35,685 nucleotides of DNA, from the NCBI GenBank assembly GCA_025454255.1, contig JALOOU010000022.1, positions 1-35,685 of the forward strand, read 5' to 3'. The position numbers and the translations under genes were made by a program. Of this stretch, positions 6,090 through 14,963 are shown piece after piece (position 1 is the first letter of the stretch; each line of letters begins with the position of its first letter). The notes under the pieces are model-generated. The model was not told where the DNA came from. It searched no databases and worked only from the letters and a program-made list of their open reading frames with translations. This DNA comes from Desulfobacterales bacterium. Lineage in GTDB: Bacteria > Desulfobacterota > Desulfobacteria > Desulfobacterales > SpSt-501.

Positions 6090-8303
6090 ATGCTGCCAAG
6101 GCTGGTTCACCAACGGATATCCCGAACGATCCCGCCGCCGCGGGCCCTCCTGCGGGCGCTGCCCGCGGCGGCAGCGCTGGCGGTTCTGATCGGCTGCGCC
6201 GGCGGCGGCGCCCTTCAGCCGCTGGAGCCGTTCAGCCGGCCGGGAAACCTGCCGGCCGCCGCCAAAACCGTCGCCATCGCCGTGGCCGACCTGGACAACG
6301 ACGGCGCGCTCGACGTGGTCGCCGGGGCGGTGGAGCCCGGGGAGATTTGGGTCCTCTTCGGCAACGGGGCCGGCGGGGTGTCCGCCCCGCAGGTGATACC
6401 GGTCGAGGGCGATGTGCGCTCGCTCGCCGTCGCCGACGTCAACGCAGACGGGCGGGCCGACATCGTCTTCAGCGTCCAGCGGCACTCCTCGGGGATCCGG
6501 GTGCTGCTGAACCGCGGCCAGCGGCGCTGGGAGCCGGGCAGGAGCCCGATCGACATCAACCGCTACGAGGGGGTGCGCACCGGGGATATCAACGGGGACG
6601 GCCACATCGACATCGTGGCGGCCAACGCCTCGGCGGAGGTCCAGGGCGGGATCCAGGTCTGGCTGGGCAACAGCCGGGGCGAGTGGGTCCCCGGTCCCTC
6701 CCCGACCGTCACCGGCACGTTCATGGACGTGATCCTGGCGGATTTCAACGGGGACGGCCGCCTGGACATCGCCGGATCGAGCTGGGGCCCGCAGGGGTCC
6801 GTGCGGGTGTGGTTGAACACCCCCGGCGGCGGCTGGACGGCCCTGGCGCCCTTCGCGCGCGGCAACTTCTTCGGGCTCAACGCCGGCGACGTCAACGGCG
6901 ACGGCCACTTGGACCTGCTCGCCGGGACCTACAAGGACGGCGTGCGCCTGTTTTTGGGCGACGGGCGCGGCGGTTTCCGGGAGGACGAGGCCGCCCGCAG
7001 CGGGCTCGGCCCCGCGGGTGGGGAGGCCGAAGGCGGCGGCGCGGCGGCCTCCGGCAAGGAGGCCAGCTTCTGGCAGGCGCTGCCGGTGGATCTGGACGGC
7101 GACGGCCGGCTCGATATCCTCGCCGGCTCCCTGGACAACCGGGGGATCCGGGCCTGGCTGAACGGGGCGGATGCGGGCTGGGCGCCGCTGGCCCGCGTCT
7201 ATCCCGACATCGGCAACTACTACGGCCTGGTTGCGGCCGATTTGAACGGCGACGGCCGGCCCGAGATCGGCGCCGCCCACTTCGGCGAAGGGGTCACCCT
7301 TTGGACCGGGCCGGCGGCTGCCGCGCCGGCCGCCGCCGGCCCGGCAGCCGCCGCCAGCGCGGCGGCCCCCGCGCTCCAGGAGAACGCGGTCTTCAAGATC
7401 GTGGACGGCGCGGTCGAATACAAGATCGGCCCCGGCGACGGATTGGAGATCACCCTGTGGGAAGGCAACACCCCGGTGCGCCAGGAGCTGCTGGTGCGGC
7501 CGGACGGGAGAATCTCCTTCGGCCTGGTGGAGAACCTGGCGGTGGAGGGCCTGACGGCGCGCGAACTGGACGACCTTTTGACCGCGCAACTGGAGCGCTA
7601 CCTGAAGCGGCCGCGGGTGGACGTGCGCGTCACCCAGCACAAGAGCAAATCCGTCCGGCTGCTCGGCGCGGTGTCACGCACCAACGTGTTCGGCTCGGGG
7701 GCGGGCGAGTACAAGCTTCAGGGCAAGACGACCGTGCTCGAGATGCTCACCCTGGCCGGCGGGCCCACCGACGATGCCGACCTCAAGTCGGTGCGCATCC
7801 GGCGCAAGAGCGGGGAGACCGTCGCCCTCAATCTCTACCAGGCGATCATCCAGGGGGACCTCTCCCAGGACCTGGTGCTGAACGACGGGGACCTGATCTA
7901 CCTGCCGACCCTCTCCAAGGAGGCCAACCGGGTCTATGTCTTCGGCGAGGTGCTCAAGCCGGGAGCCTACACCTTCCGGGGCTCGGAGATGCGCCTGATC
8001 GATGCGATCTCGGAGGCCGGCGGCGTCACCCCCTTCGCCTACCAGGCGGACACCCGGGTCGTGCGCGGGGACATCACCCAGCCCGAGATCCTCTCGGCCA
8101 ATCTGGCGCGTCTGGTCGAGAACGGGGACCGGTCCCAGAATCTCCGGCTCGTCAGCGGGGACCTGGTCTACGTGCCGCGCAGCGGCTTCGGCGACATCAA
8201 GCTCTTTTACGACCGGATCCGGCCGCTGCTGGAGATGGTGCTCTGGCCGGCGCGCACGGTCATCGACTGGAACAACGCCGCCGACATCACGGGGGTCAAA
8301 TAG
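6090..8303 (+). CDS. FG-GAP beta-propeller fused to Wza-type polysaccharide export lipoprotein
   Basis: A 737-residue outer-membrane lipoprotein with an unusual layout. A signal peptide ends in the lipobox L-I-G-C with Cys36. Residues about 65-400 carry seven D-x-(D/N)-x-D-G repeats, for example D-L-D-N-D-G, D-V-N-A-D-G, D-I-N-G-D-G and D-L-N-G-D-G. These are FG-GAP/VCBS-type calcium-binding blades and seven would close a beta-propeller. An Ala/Pro/Gly linker follows, near residues 408-432. From about 444 the protein is a polysaccharide export (Wza) domain: Y-K-I-G-P-G-D-G-L-E-I, then R-P-D-G-R-I-S-F. Two SLBB-like units follow, including N-R-V-Y-V-F-G-E-V-L-K-P-G-A-Y near 613. Wza forms the outer-membrane exit channel for polymer. 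The start is taken as ATG 6090, just after the ATPase stop; GTG 6084 is possible. Ordinary Wza proteins are about half this length. Confidence 0.92.
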   Translation: MLPRLVHQRISRTIPPPRALLRALPAAAALAVLIGCAGGGALQPLEPFSRPGNLPAAAKTVAIAVADLDNDGALDVVAGAVEPGEIWVLFGNGAGGVSAPQVIPVEGDVRSLAVADVNADGRADIVFSVQRHSSGIRVLLNRGQRRWEPGRSPIDINRYEGVRTGDINGDGHIDIVAANASAEVQGGIQVWLGNSRGEWVPGPSPTVTGTFMDVILADFNGDGRLDIAGSSWGPQGSVRVWLNTPGGGWTALAPFARGNFFGLNAGDVNGDGHLDLLAGTYKDGVRLFLGDGRGGFREDEAARSGLGPAGGEAEGGGAAASGKEASFWQALPVDLDGDGRLDILAGSLDNRGIRAWLNGADAGWAPLARVYPDIGNYYGLVAADLNGDGRPEIGAAHFGEGVTLWTGPAAAAPAAAGPAAAASAAAPALQENAVFKIVDGAVEYKIGPGDGLEITLWEGNTPVRQELLVRPDGRISFGLVENLAVEGLTARELDDLLTAQLERYLKRPRVDVRVTQHKSKSVRLLGAVSRTNVFGSGAGEYKLQGKTTVLEMLTLAGGPTDDADLKSVRIRRKSGETVALNLYQAIIQGDLSQDLVLNDGDLIYLPTLSKEANRVYVFGEVLKPGAYTFRGSEMRLIDAISEAGGVTPFAYQADTRVVRGDITQPEILSANLARLVENGDRSQNLRLVSGDLVYVPRSGFGDIKLFYDRIRPLLEMVLWPARTVIDWNNAADITGVK

Positions 8304-8348
8304 CAGGGGCCTGACGGGGCAAGGCCTGCTCGAAAAAAGAGGTTGGGC

Positions 8349-10676
8349 ATGGGACAGTACGACGTTGACCTGAGAGACTACTGGCGCATCATGCGCAAGC
8401 GCAAGGCTTCGATCCTGGCGATGGCGCTTTTGGTGGGGCTGTGCAGCTACGGGTTCGCCAAGCTGCGCGAGCCGGTGCCGCTGTACGAGGCCGGGTCCGC
8501 CATCAAGATCGACCGCTTCTCCAACCTGGCCTCGATCCTGACCGGCGCCCACTGGCGCCAGTCGGAGAACATGGAGACCCATGCCTACATCATCACCAGC
8601 CACCCCGTGCTGCAGAGCGCCGCGGCGGAGCTGGGCTGGATCCCGGCGGCCGGCGAGGTGGCGTTGCGCGCGGAGAGCCTCGTCGAGCCGCTCGAGCGTC
8701 TGAAGCGCATGGTGCAGGCCAAGCCCCAGGAGGGGACCCACATCATCAACATCCGTGCGGTCTCGGAGGACCCCGAGCTGTCCGCCCGGGTGGCCAACAG
8801 CCTCGCGACGGCCTACCGCGACTACACCATCCGCCAGAACAACAAGAAGACCTCGGAGACCCGGGCCTTCATCGAGGAGCAGCTGCGCCAGACCTCCGCG
8901 CGGCTGAAAACCGCCGAGCGCGAGCTGCAGGCGTTCAAGGAGAGCCACGGGCTGATCGCGCTGGACACGCAGACCAACCACACGCTCAACAAGCTGAACG
9001 CCGTGCAGACCGAGCACGAGAAGGTCCGCGCCGAGCGGGCGGAGATCGATGCGCAGCTCAAGGCGATCGACGCCGCCGGCCAGGGCCAGCCCGACCGGCT
9101 GACCGGGGTCATGTCGGCCGCGGCCCCCGGCTCGCCCCTTGGGCTGCTGCGCGGCAAGCTGAGCGAGTTGAACCTGAAGCGGCAGACGCTGCTGATCTCC
9201 TTCACCGAAAAGCACCCGCAGGTGGAGGAGGCGACGAGCGAGATCCGGGCGGTGTTCCGCGAGGCGCGCAGCGAGCTGCAGGCCGCCTGGCAGGCCGCCG
9301 CGAACCGCGAGGCCGAGCTGGGGCGCCGGCTGGAGGCGCTGCAGCGCGAGAACATGAGCCTGCCCGAAAAGGGGCTCGCGCTGGTGCGGCTGCAGCGGGA
9401 GCTCGAGCTGCAGGAGTCGCTCTACTCCCAGCTCAAGGCCAAGTACCAGGAGGTCCAGATCCAGGAGTCCGGCCGGGTGGAGGAGGTCTTCATCGTGAAG
9501 CCCGCGCTGGCCCCCAGCGCGCCCTTCAACATCCCCTCCAAGCTGATGATCGTGGCGACCGGGGTGCTGATGGGCCTGATCATCGGGGTCGTGCTCGCGT
9601 TTCTGGCCGAGGTGTTCGACACCTCCATGGGCACGATCGAGGACGTGGAGGAGCTGCTCAAGGTGCCCGTGCTCGGGGTGATCCCGCAGCTGGAGGGGGA
9701 GGGGCGCAAAGCCGGGCGGGCGGAGCGCGCCGACGGCGCCCGCAACCGCTCCGGCGACCTGGTCGCCCACTTCGAGCCCAAGTCCCAGGCGGCGGAATCG
9801 TTCCGGGCGCTGCGGACCAACCTGCAGTTCCTGCGATTGGAGTCCAAGGGCCAGCTGTTTCTAATCACCAGCTCCTTCGTCCAGGAGGGCAAGACCCTCA
9901 ACGTGGTCAACCTGGCCCTGTGCATGGCCCAGGCGGGAAACCGCGTGCTGTTGGTTGACGCCGACCTGCGCAAGCCCAGCATCCACCGCGTTTTCGGCCT
10001 CTCCCGCGAGCCGGGCATCACGGACTGCGTGCTCGGCAACTACCACTGGCGCGAGGTGGTCGGCTCGATCTCCGACATCATGCTGGGCGACTTCGAGATC
10101 GAGGAGATCCTCAAGACTCCGGGCATGGACAAGCTGCACATCGTCTCCGCCGGCACCAAGCCGCCCAACCCGACCGAGATCCTGAGCTCGGTGCGCTTCC
10201 GCGAGTTCCTGCAGGAGGCCCGGCAGCACTACGATTTCATCTTCGTGGACGCCCCGCCCATCCTGCCGGTGGCCGACGCCACCGAGATCGCGCCGCTGAT
10301 GGACGGGGTGTTTCTGGTCTACACCGTGGGCCGGATCGGCCGCGGGGTGCTCAAGCGCGCCAAGTCCAACCTGGACAACGTGGACGCCAGGGTGATGGGC
10401 ATCGTCCTGAACAACGTCAAGCCGGAGGCCGGCCCGGACTACTTCCGCTACCACTCCCACTACTACTACGGCCCCGACCACGAGGGGGCCGCCGCCCGAA
10501 AGGCCGGCCCCGGCCGGCCGGGCTGGCGCTGGCCGGCCGGGTTGGCCAAGGCCGCGGGCGCGCTCGCGCTCCTGCTGGTCCTGTCGGTCTTCATGGTCAA
10601 CGCCCTCTGGCCGGACATGTCCGCGGACCTGCCGGCCTGGCTGAAGCCCTATGCCCAGCTGCTCACCAGCAACTGA
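8349..10676 (+). CDS. Wzc-type chain-length regulator with BY-kinase domain
   Basis: A 775-residue inner-membrane polysaccharide co-polymerase fused to a bacterial tyrosine kinase. The N-terminal Wzz domain begins D-Y-W-R-I-M-R-K-R-K before a first membrane helix near residues 22-38, then a long periplasmic coiled coil. A proline-rich P-S-A-P-F-N-I-P-S-K precedes the second helix near 400-422. The cytoplasmic kinase has Walker A E-G-K-T-L-N-V-V-N-L-A, Walker A' L-L-V-D-A-D-L-R-K-P and Walker B F-I-F-V-D-A-P-P. A tyrosine cluster Y-F-R-Y-H-S-H-Y-Y-Y near 698-707 is the likely autophosphorylation tail. Oddly, the protein continues through a third hydrophobic segment (about 737-755) to the end. 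ATG 8349 is chosen over TTG 8343 because AGAGG lies six bases before it. It would set chain length together with the Wza fusion and Wzy. Confidence 0.94.
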   Translation: MGQYDVDLRDYWRIMRKRKASILAMALLVGLCSYGFAKLREPVPLYEAGSAIKIDRFSNLASILTGAHWRQSENMETHAYIITSHPVLQSAAAELGWIPAAGEVALRAESLVEPLERLKRMVQAKPQEGTHIINIRAVSEDPELSARVANSLATAYRDYTIRQNNKKTSETRAFIEEQLRQTSARLKTAERELQAFKESHGLIALDTQTNHTLNKLNAVQTEHEKVRAERAEIDAQLKAIDAAGQGQPDRLTGVMSAAAPGSPLGLLRGKLSELNLKRQTLLISFTEKHPQVEEATSEIRAVFREARSELQAAWQAAANREAELGRRLEALQRENMSLPEKGLALVRLQRELELQESLYSQLKAKYQEVQIQESGRVEEVFIVKPALAPSAPFNIPSKLMIVATGVLMGLIIGVVLAFLAEVFDTSMGTIEDVEELLKVPVLGVIPQLEGEGRKAGRAERADGARNRSGDLVAHFEPKSQAAESFRALRTNLQFLRLESKGQLFLITSSFVQEGKTLNVVNLALCMAQAGNRVLLVDADLRKPSIHRVFGLSREPGITDCVLGNYHWREVVGSISDIMLGDFEIEEILKTPGMDKLHIVSAGTKPPNPTEILSSVRFREFLQEARQHYDFIFVDAPPILPVADATEIAPLMDGVFLVYTVGRIGRGVLKRAKSNLDNVDARVMGIVLNNVKPEAGPDYFRYHSHYYYGPDHEGAAARKAGPGRPGWRWPAGLAKAAGALALLLVLSVFMVNALWPDMSADLPAWLKPYAQLLTSN

Positions 10677-10705
10677 TCGGCGCCTCTTCGGCTGAAGGCT
10701 GAGGC

Positions 10706-12127
10706 ATGCCGCCACCGATAGTCGCCATCGTCGCCGCCGCGTTCGCCTTGGCCCTGGGCGGGCTGGCGGCGAGCTCCTCTCCGCTGCATATGGCGCTTGC
10801 CATCGGGCTTCTGGTCATCTTCACGGCCACCTTCATCCGCGCCGAGTGGGGCCTCTACATCCTCATCTTCTCGATGCTCCTCTCCCCGGAGATTACGATC
10901 GGAGAGACCGCCGCCGGCACGTTGGGACGCGGAGTGACCCTGCGGCTCGAAGATCTGCTTCTGGTGGTGATCGGCCTGAGCTGGTTCGCCCGCAACGCGG
11001 TCGTGAAGGAGCTGGGCCTTTTCCTCAAGACCCCCCTCAACCTGCCGATATTTCTGTACATGGTGGCCTGCGTGCTGTCGACCGGCTTCGGGTACATGGC
11101 GGGCCGGGTGGAGCTGAAGACCGGAGCCCTCTACGTTCTCAAGTACTTTCAGTACTTCATTGTCTATTTTATGGTGGTCAACCACGTGGGCAGTCGCGCG
11201 CAATTGAAGCGCTATGTCTTCTGCCTGTTTCTCACGGCCTTCATCGTGGCGATCTTCAGCTACCTCCAGATACCCAGCGGCGAGCGCACCTCGGCACCCT
11301 TCGAAGGCCACGGCGGCGAGCCGAACACCTTCGGAGGCTATCTGCTCTTCGTCGGGATGGTCGCAGCGGGAATAGCCGTCAAGACGCGCGATGTCCGGGA
11401 ACGGCACCTGCTGCTGCTGTTCATCGTTTGCCTGGTGCCGCCCTTTTTCTTCACCCAGTCCCGCTCCTCGTACCTCGCCTTCATCCCCGCCGGGCTGGCC
11501 CTGGCGCTCATGGCCGAGCGGCGATTCGTCGTCGTGGGGCTCGTCTGCATCGGGCTGATGGCCAGCCCGCTCTTCCTGCCGGAGGTGGTCAAGCAGCGCA
11601 TCAGCTACACGTTCAACCAGCCAGAGGAGCCTGGTCAGATCACGATCGGCAGCCTCCGGCTCGACACCTCGACCTCGGCCCGCCTCGAAAGCTGGAAGTG
11701 GGTCGCCCGAGATTTTACCCGGCATCCATTTCTCGGGCATGGGGTCACCGGTTACGCCTTTGTCGACTCTCAGCTGCCCAGGGTGCTCGCTGAGACCGGC
11801 CTGCTGGGGATGGCCGCGTTTCTCTGCCTGCTGGCGGCCGTCTTCAAACTCGCCTGGCGCCGCTTCAAGACGGCGCAGGAGCCCTACTACCGCGGGCTGG
11901 CGATGGGGTTTCTGGCCGGCTTCGTGGGCCTGGTCGTCCACAGCCTTGGGACCAACACCTTCATCCTGGTGCGCATCATGGAGCCCTTCTGGTTTTTCGT
12001 TGGCATCATCGTGGTGCTGCCCGGCCTTCAGGCGGACGTGCCGGCCGCCGCGGCCGCCCCCGCCCCGCGCGGCCGCCCCCCCCTTTCGGCCGCCCGCCGC
12101 CCGCCCGCGCGCCCGCGGCTCTCCTGA
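10706..12127 (+). CDS. Wzy/O-antigen ligase family polymerase
   Basis: A 473-residue polytopic membrane protein of the O-antigen ligase/polymerase superfamily. About a dozen hydrophobic segments are visible. The family's diagnostic part is the periplasmic loop region: T-Q-S-R-S-S-Y-L-A-F near residue 250, followed by the R-L-E-S-W-K-W-V-A-R-D-F block and H-P-F-L-G-H-G-V-T-G-Y near 325-350, then a further membrane segment starting L-A-E-T-G-L-L-G-M. These match the Wzy_C pattern. Such proteins join undecaprenyl-linked repeat units or ligate polymer to an acceptor; a polymerase role is favoured by the neighbouring Wza and Wzc genes. The gene starts 29 bases after the Wzc-type gene and seems to close the operon. 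The last 45 residues are low-complexity Pro/Ala/Arg and probably disordered. No flippase gene of the Wzx type is visible in the window. Confidence 0.9.
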   Translation: MPPPIVAIVAAAFALALGGLAASSSPLHMALAIGLLVIFTATFIRAEWGLYILIFSMLLSPEITIGETAAGTLGRGVTLRLEDLLLVVIGLSWFARNAVVKELGLFLKTPLNLPIFLYMVACVLSTGFGYMAGRVELKTGALYVLKYFQYFIVYFMVVNHVGSRAQLKRYVFCLFLTAFIVAIFSYLQIPSGERTSAPFEGHGGEPNTFGGYLLFVGMVAAGIAVKTRDVRERHLLLLFIVCLVPPFFFTQSRSSYLAFIPAGLALALMAERRFVVVGLVCIGLMASPLFLPEVVKQRISYTFNQPEEPGQITIGSLRLDTSTSARLESWKWVARDFTRHPFLGHGVTGYAFVDSQLPRVLAETGLLGMAAFLCLLAAVFKLAWRRFKTAQEPYYRGLAMGFLAGFVGLVVHSLGTNTFILVRIMEPFWFFVGIIVVLPGLQADVPAAAAAPAPRGRPPLSAARRPPARPRLS

Positions 12128-12203
12128 TGTTCGGCTGCACCGCAACCGGGTTCCGGATGGGGCGGGGACGCGGGGCGCTGCCGGCGGCCCACGCAGCGCC
12201 GGC
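12128..12203 (+). other. short non-coding segment with 8-bp inverted repeat
   Basis: GGCGCTGC (12174-12181) pairs exactly with GCAGCGCC (12193-12200) across an 11-base loop just after the polymerase gene. No T-tract follows. It may mark the operon end by a Rho-dependent route, but this is weak. Confidence 0.25.
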
Positions 12204-12231
12204 TCAAGATCTGCCCGCCTTCGGCCGATAG
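12204..12231 (+). promoter_or_regulatory. sigma-28 (FliA)-like promoter, site 1
   Basis: TCAAG (12204-12208), 15 bases, then GCCGATAG (12224-12231). The -10 box matches the FliA consensus GCCGATAA in seven of eight positions. The same layout occurs at three other intergenic places in the window. The start site would be near 12238, giving a leader of about 55 bases to the DHH gene. Confidence 0.55.
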
Positions 12232-12292
12232 TGAATTGGCGGGCGCTCATGCTCCGCCACTTTCGGAAAACACATCAGCAGGGGGGATGGGG

Positions 12293-13264
12293 ATGCGGCT
12301 GATCACGCGCGCGGACTTCGACGGCTCGGTGTGCGCAGCCCTGCTGCTGGAGGTGGGCCTCGTCGAGGAGATCCTCTACGCTCACCCCAACGATTTGCAG
12401 GAGAACCGAATCCCGGTCGGCGCAGGGGACATCCTCGCCAACGTGCCCTACGTCGCCGGGTGCGCCATGTGGTTCGACCACCATTCGAGCGAGCGCGAGC
12501 GGCTTAGCCTGCAGGGCGGCTTTGCCGGGCTGAGCGCGGATGCCCCCAGCGCCGCCCAGGTGGTGTTCGACTACTTCCGCGACCGGCCCCCGCACGGCGG
12601 CCGCCTCGCGCGCCATGCGCCGCTGGTGGCCATGGCCGGAGTGGTCGACTCGGGGCGCTTCAGCCGTCAGGATGTCCTGGATCCGCAGGGCTACGTCATG
12701 CTGGCCTTCATCTCGGACCCGCGCACCGGGCTGGGGCGCCGGCGCTCCTTTCGCATCAGCAACCTGGAGCTGATGAAACGCCTGCCGCAGCTGCTGCGCA
12801 CCCGGAGCGTCGATGAGATCCTCGCCCTGCCCGATTTCAGGGAGCGCGCCGATTTCTACGCCGCGGAGAACGCCCGCTACCGCCGGCTGCTGCTTGAACG
12901 CAGCCGGGCCGAAGGGGATGCGCTGCTGATCGACCTGCGCGGGGTCGAGGAGATGCCGGTGGGAAATCGCTTTCTGGAGTACGTGATCTTCCCCGAGCAG
13001 AACATCTCCATCCGCGTGGCCGACGGCCGGATGCGCCGGTGCGCGATGATCTCCGTGGGCCACAACATCTTCAACCGCAGCTGCCGGCTGGACGTGGGGG
13101 CCCTCATGCTGCGCTACGGCGGCGGCGGGCATGCCCGCGTGGGCGCCTGCCAGGTGGGCTACGCCGACGTGGGGCGGGTCGTGGCCGAGCTGCTGCAGGC
13201 GGTGCGGTCGGCCGCCGACCGCGCCGCCGCGCCGCCGCCGCGGGAAGCTATCCGCCGGGCGTGA
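12293..13264 (+). CDS. DHH/DHHA1 family phosphoesterase
   Basis: A 323-residue cytoplasmic protein of the DHH superfamily, Mn2+-dependent phosphoesterases that include exopolyphosphatase-like and nanoRNase-like enzymes. Motif I is T-R-A-D-F-D-G-S with Asp8 and Asp10, and motif III is W-F-D-H-H with Asp62-His63-His64. V-V-D-S-G-R-F may supply a further metal ligand. The C-terminal DHHA1 domain carries G-G-G-G-H-A-R-V-G-A-C near residue 280, the substrate-binding glycine loop. The N-terminal motif resembles the exopolyphosphatase-like branch more than the H-x-x-P-D-G-D-A form of NrnA, so the substrate is uncertain. ATG 12293 is chosen because AGGGGGG lies six bases before it; ATG 12287 is too close to that site. 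It has its own sigma-28-like promoter and its 3' end overlaps the convergent gene by 17 bases. Confidence 0.88.
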   Translation: MRLITRADFDGSVCAALLLEVGLVEEILYAHPNDLQENRIPVGAGDILANVPYVAGCAMWFDHHSSERERLSLQGGFAGLSADAPSAAQVVFDYFRDRPPHGGRLARHAPLVAMAGVVDSGRFSRQDVLDPQGYVMLAFISDPRTGLGRRRSFRISNLELMKRLPQLLRTRSVDEILALPDFRERADFYAAENARYRRLLLERSRAEGDALLIDLRGVEEMPVGNRFLEYVIFPEQNISIRVADGRMRRCAMISVGHNIFNRSCRLDVGALMLRYGGGGHARVGACQVGYADVGRVVAELLQAVRSAADRAAAPPPREAIRRA

Positions 13265-14963
13265 GGCCGGCGCGGGTCGTTTCTTGCGTGCCGCCGGCCG
13301 CGGCCGCCCGAGGCCGCCGGCCGCCCCCGCGGCTGAAATCCTCCAGGAAATCCCAAAAGAAGGCCTCCATCCCGCGGTGCGGCGGCGGCAGGTCCGGGAT
13401 CAGCCCCGGCGTGCACCCGCGTTCGAGGAACCCGGCCAGCGCCGCGCGGCTGCGGCTGATGGCGTGCAGCGGCACGGAGCGGGTGCGGTCCCCGCCGGCC
13501 GCCGGCCCGGGGGGCTGGTGGTCGCCGATGACGATGATGAGCGCGTCGGCCGCGACGCGCGCGCCGATGAACTCCTTCAGCACGGTCCACTGATAGAGGA
13601 TGGCGCCGCTGTAGGCCTGCGCGAGTTTGCCGGGGTCGCGCCAGGCGCCCGGCAGCACGACCGGGTCGATCGCGGAAAAAAGGCTCCCGTCGCCGATCCG
13701 CTCCCACTCGCCGACATAGGGGGCTTGGATCTCGAAGCCGGTGTGGCTGCTGACCAGGATGAACTCGACGAAGAGCGGCCGGCCCTGCCCGCGGATCTCG
13801 TTGCGCCAGACCCAGTCGAGCACGAACTGGTCGGGCATGGGGGCGAATCCGAACCGGGGCCCGCGGTAGCCGAAATCAGGGGCGGTGAGGGTCCGGCCGT
13901 AGCGGTAGAACTCGCCGGCCGGCCAGGGCCAGAGGGTCCCGGGCATGGCGCGCAGCGTCCGGTAGCCGGCGCGGTTGAAGAACTCGGCCAGCGGCGTCAG
14001 GTCGGATGCGAGCAGCAGATCGTGCCGGATCTGGGTCTCCACGCGCACGCCGCTGGCCAGGGTGGCGTGCGCCAGCCAGGAGCCGCCCCCGGCCGTCGGG
14101 GAGTCGAGAAAGGTCGAGCACATCGAAAACCCGGCCGCGGCCAGTTCGGCCTCGGCCGCCGCGATCGTCGGCAGGATGCGCGCGCGGTGGTCCGGGTGGG
14201 AGAAGACGGTCCGGCCGTAGGACTCCACCACGAAGAGCAGCACCGCGGCCCCGCCGAGCCGGTCGAGATCCGGCTGCAGGGCCGCGGCCCGCTCCCGCGC
14301 CGCCGCAATCGCGGCGAGGTCCGCGCGCCGCACGCCGTCCATGTCCAGGATGAAGCGCATCTCCTCGACCAGCCGCGGCAGGGTGGGGGAGGCCACGACC
14401 GGGGCCTCCAGCTGCACGGCGCCCAGGCTCGCCAGCAGGAGCGCCGGCCAGACCCGGCGCCAGGCGCGCGGCGCCAGCGCCGGCGCGGCCAACAGGGCGC
14501 CCAGGGCGCGCCACACGCCCCAGCCGGCGGCTGCGGCGGCAAGGGCCGCCCCGGCCAGGGCCAGCGCGCAGCGCTCGGGCGTTAGAAGCGTCCGGGCCAG
14601 AAACGCCAGATCCGGGAGCCGCAAGGGGTCCATCGCGAGATTGAGCGGGCGGTTGAAGATGGAGAACATGAGCGCGTCCGCGACCCGGAAGAGGCTGAAG
14701 AAGAGGATCAGGCCGCACAAAAGGGCCTGAACGAGGGGCGGCAGCCGCCTCCCCCCCCGGGCCAGGGCGAAAATGCCGGCCGCCATCGCCAGCAGCTCCG
14801 GAGCGGGGCGCAGCAGCCCTGCCCACTCCGCGCCGGCCGCCAGGGCGTCGGCGTTGAGGACCGCGTTCAGGAAGATGAACGCGGCCGCCGCCCCGAGCCC
14901 GGCCCGCCGCCGGCCGGCCGCGCCCTTGACGGCTGCGGCGCTCTTCGCGGGGCGGCGCCTCAT
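13248..14963 (-). CDS. membrane sulfatase-like (alkaline phosphatase superfamily) hydrolase/transferase
   Basis: A 571-residue protein with four or five N-terminal membrane helices and an extracytoplasmic alkaline phosphatase/sulfatase domain, the layout of lipoteichoic acid synthases and phosphoethanolamine transferases. The metal-binding acid opens the domain in V-V-E-S-Y-G-R. A Ser/Thr-rich S-P-T-A-G-G-G-S-W segment is where the nucleophile should lie. S-S-H-T-G-F and I-G-D-H-Q-P-P-G supply the remaining conserved His and Asp-His. Such enzymes move or cleave phospho-head groups on lipids or polymers outside the membrane. The gene overlaps the upstream glycosyltransferase by four bases (ATGA) and is the last of a six-gene unit. 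The C-terminal 35 residues are Gly/Arg/Ala-rich. The exact reaction is not predictable; a phosphotransferase or hydrolase working on the product of the CDP-alcohol enzyme is a reasonable inference. Confidence 0.85.
   Translation of the reverse strand: MRRRPAKSAAAVKGAAGRRRAGLGAAAAFIFLNAVLNADALAAGAEWAGLLRPAPELLAMAAGIFALARGGRRLPPLVQALLCGLILFFSLFRVADALMFSIFNRPLNLAMDPLRLPDLAFLARTLLTPERCALALAGAALAAAAAGWGVWRALGALLAAPALAPRAWRRVWPALLLASLGAVQLEAPVVASPTLPRLVEEMRFILDMDGVRRADLAAIAAARERAAALQPDLDRLGGAAVLLFVVESYGRTVFSHPDHRARILPTIAAAEAELAAAGFSMCSTFLDSPTAGGGSWLAHATLASGVRVETQIRHDLLLASDLTPLAEFFNRAGYRTLRAMPGTLWPWPAGEFYRYGRTLTAPDFGYRGPRFGFAPMPDQFVLDWVWRNEIRGQGRPLFVEFILVSSHTGFEIQAPYVGEWERIGDGSLFSAIDPVVLPGAWRDPGKLAQAYSGAILYQWTVLKEFIGARVAADALIIVIGDHQPPGPAAGGDRTRSVPLHAISRSRAALAGFLERGCTPGLIPDLPPPHRGMEAFFWDFLEDFSRGGGRRPRAAAAGGTQETTRAGLTPGG

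Noticed and set aside
11026..11052. TCAAG-N14-GCCGATAT inside the polymerase gene as a sigma-28 promoter
   Set aside because: It is within a coding sequence, has a 14-base instead of the shared 15-base spacer, and no gene begins soon after it.
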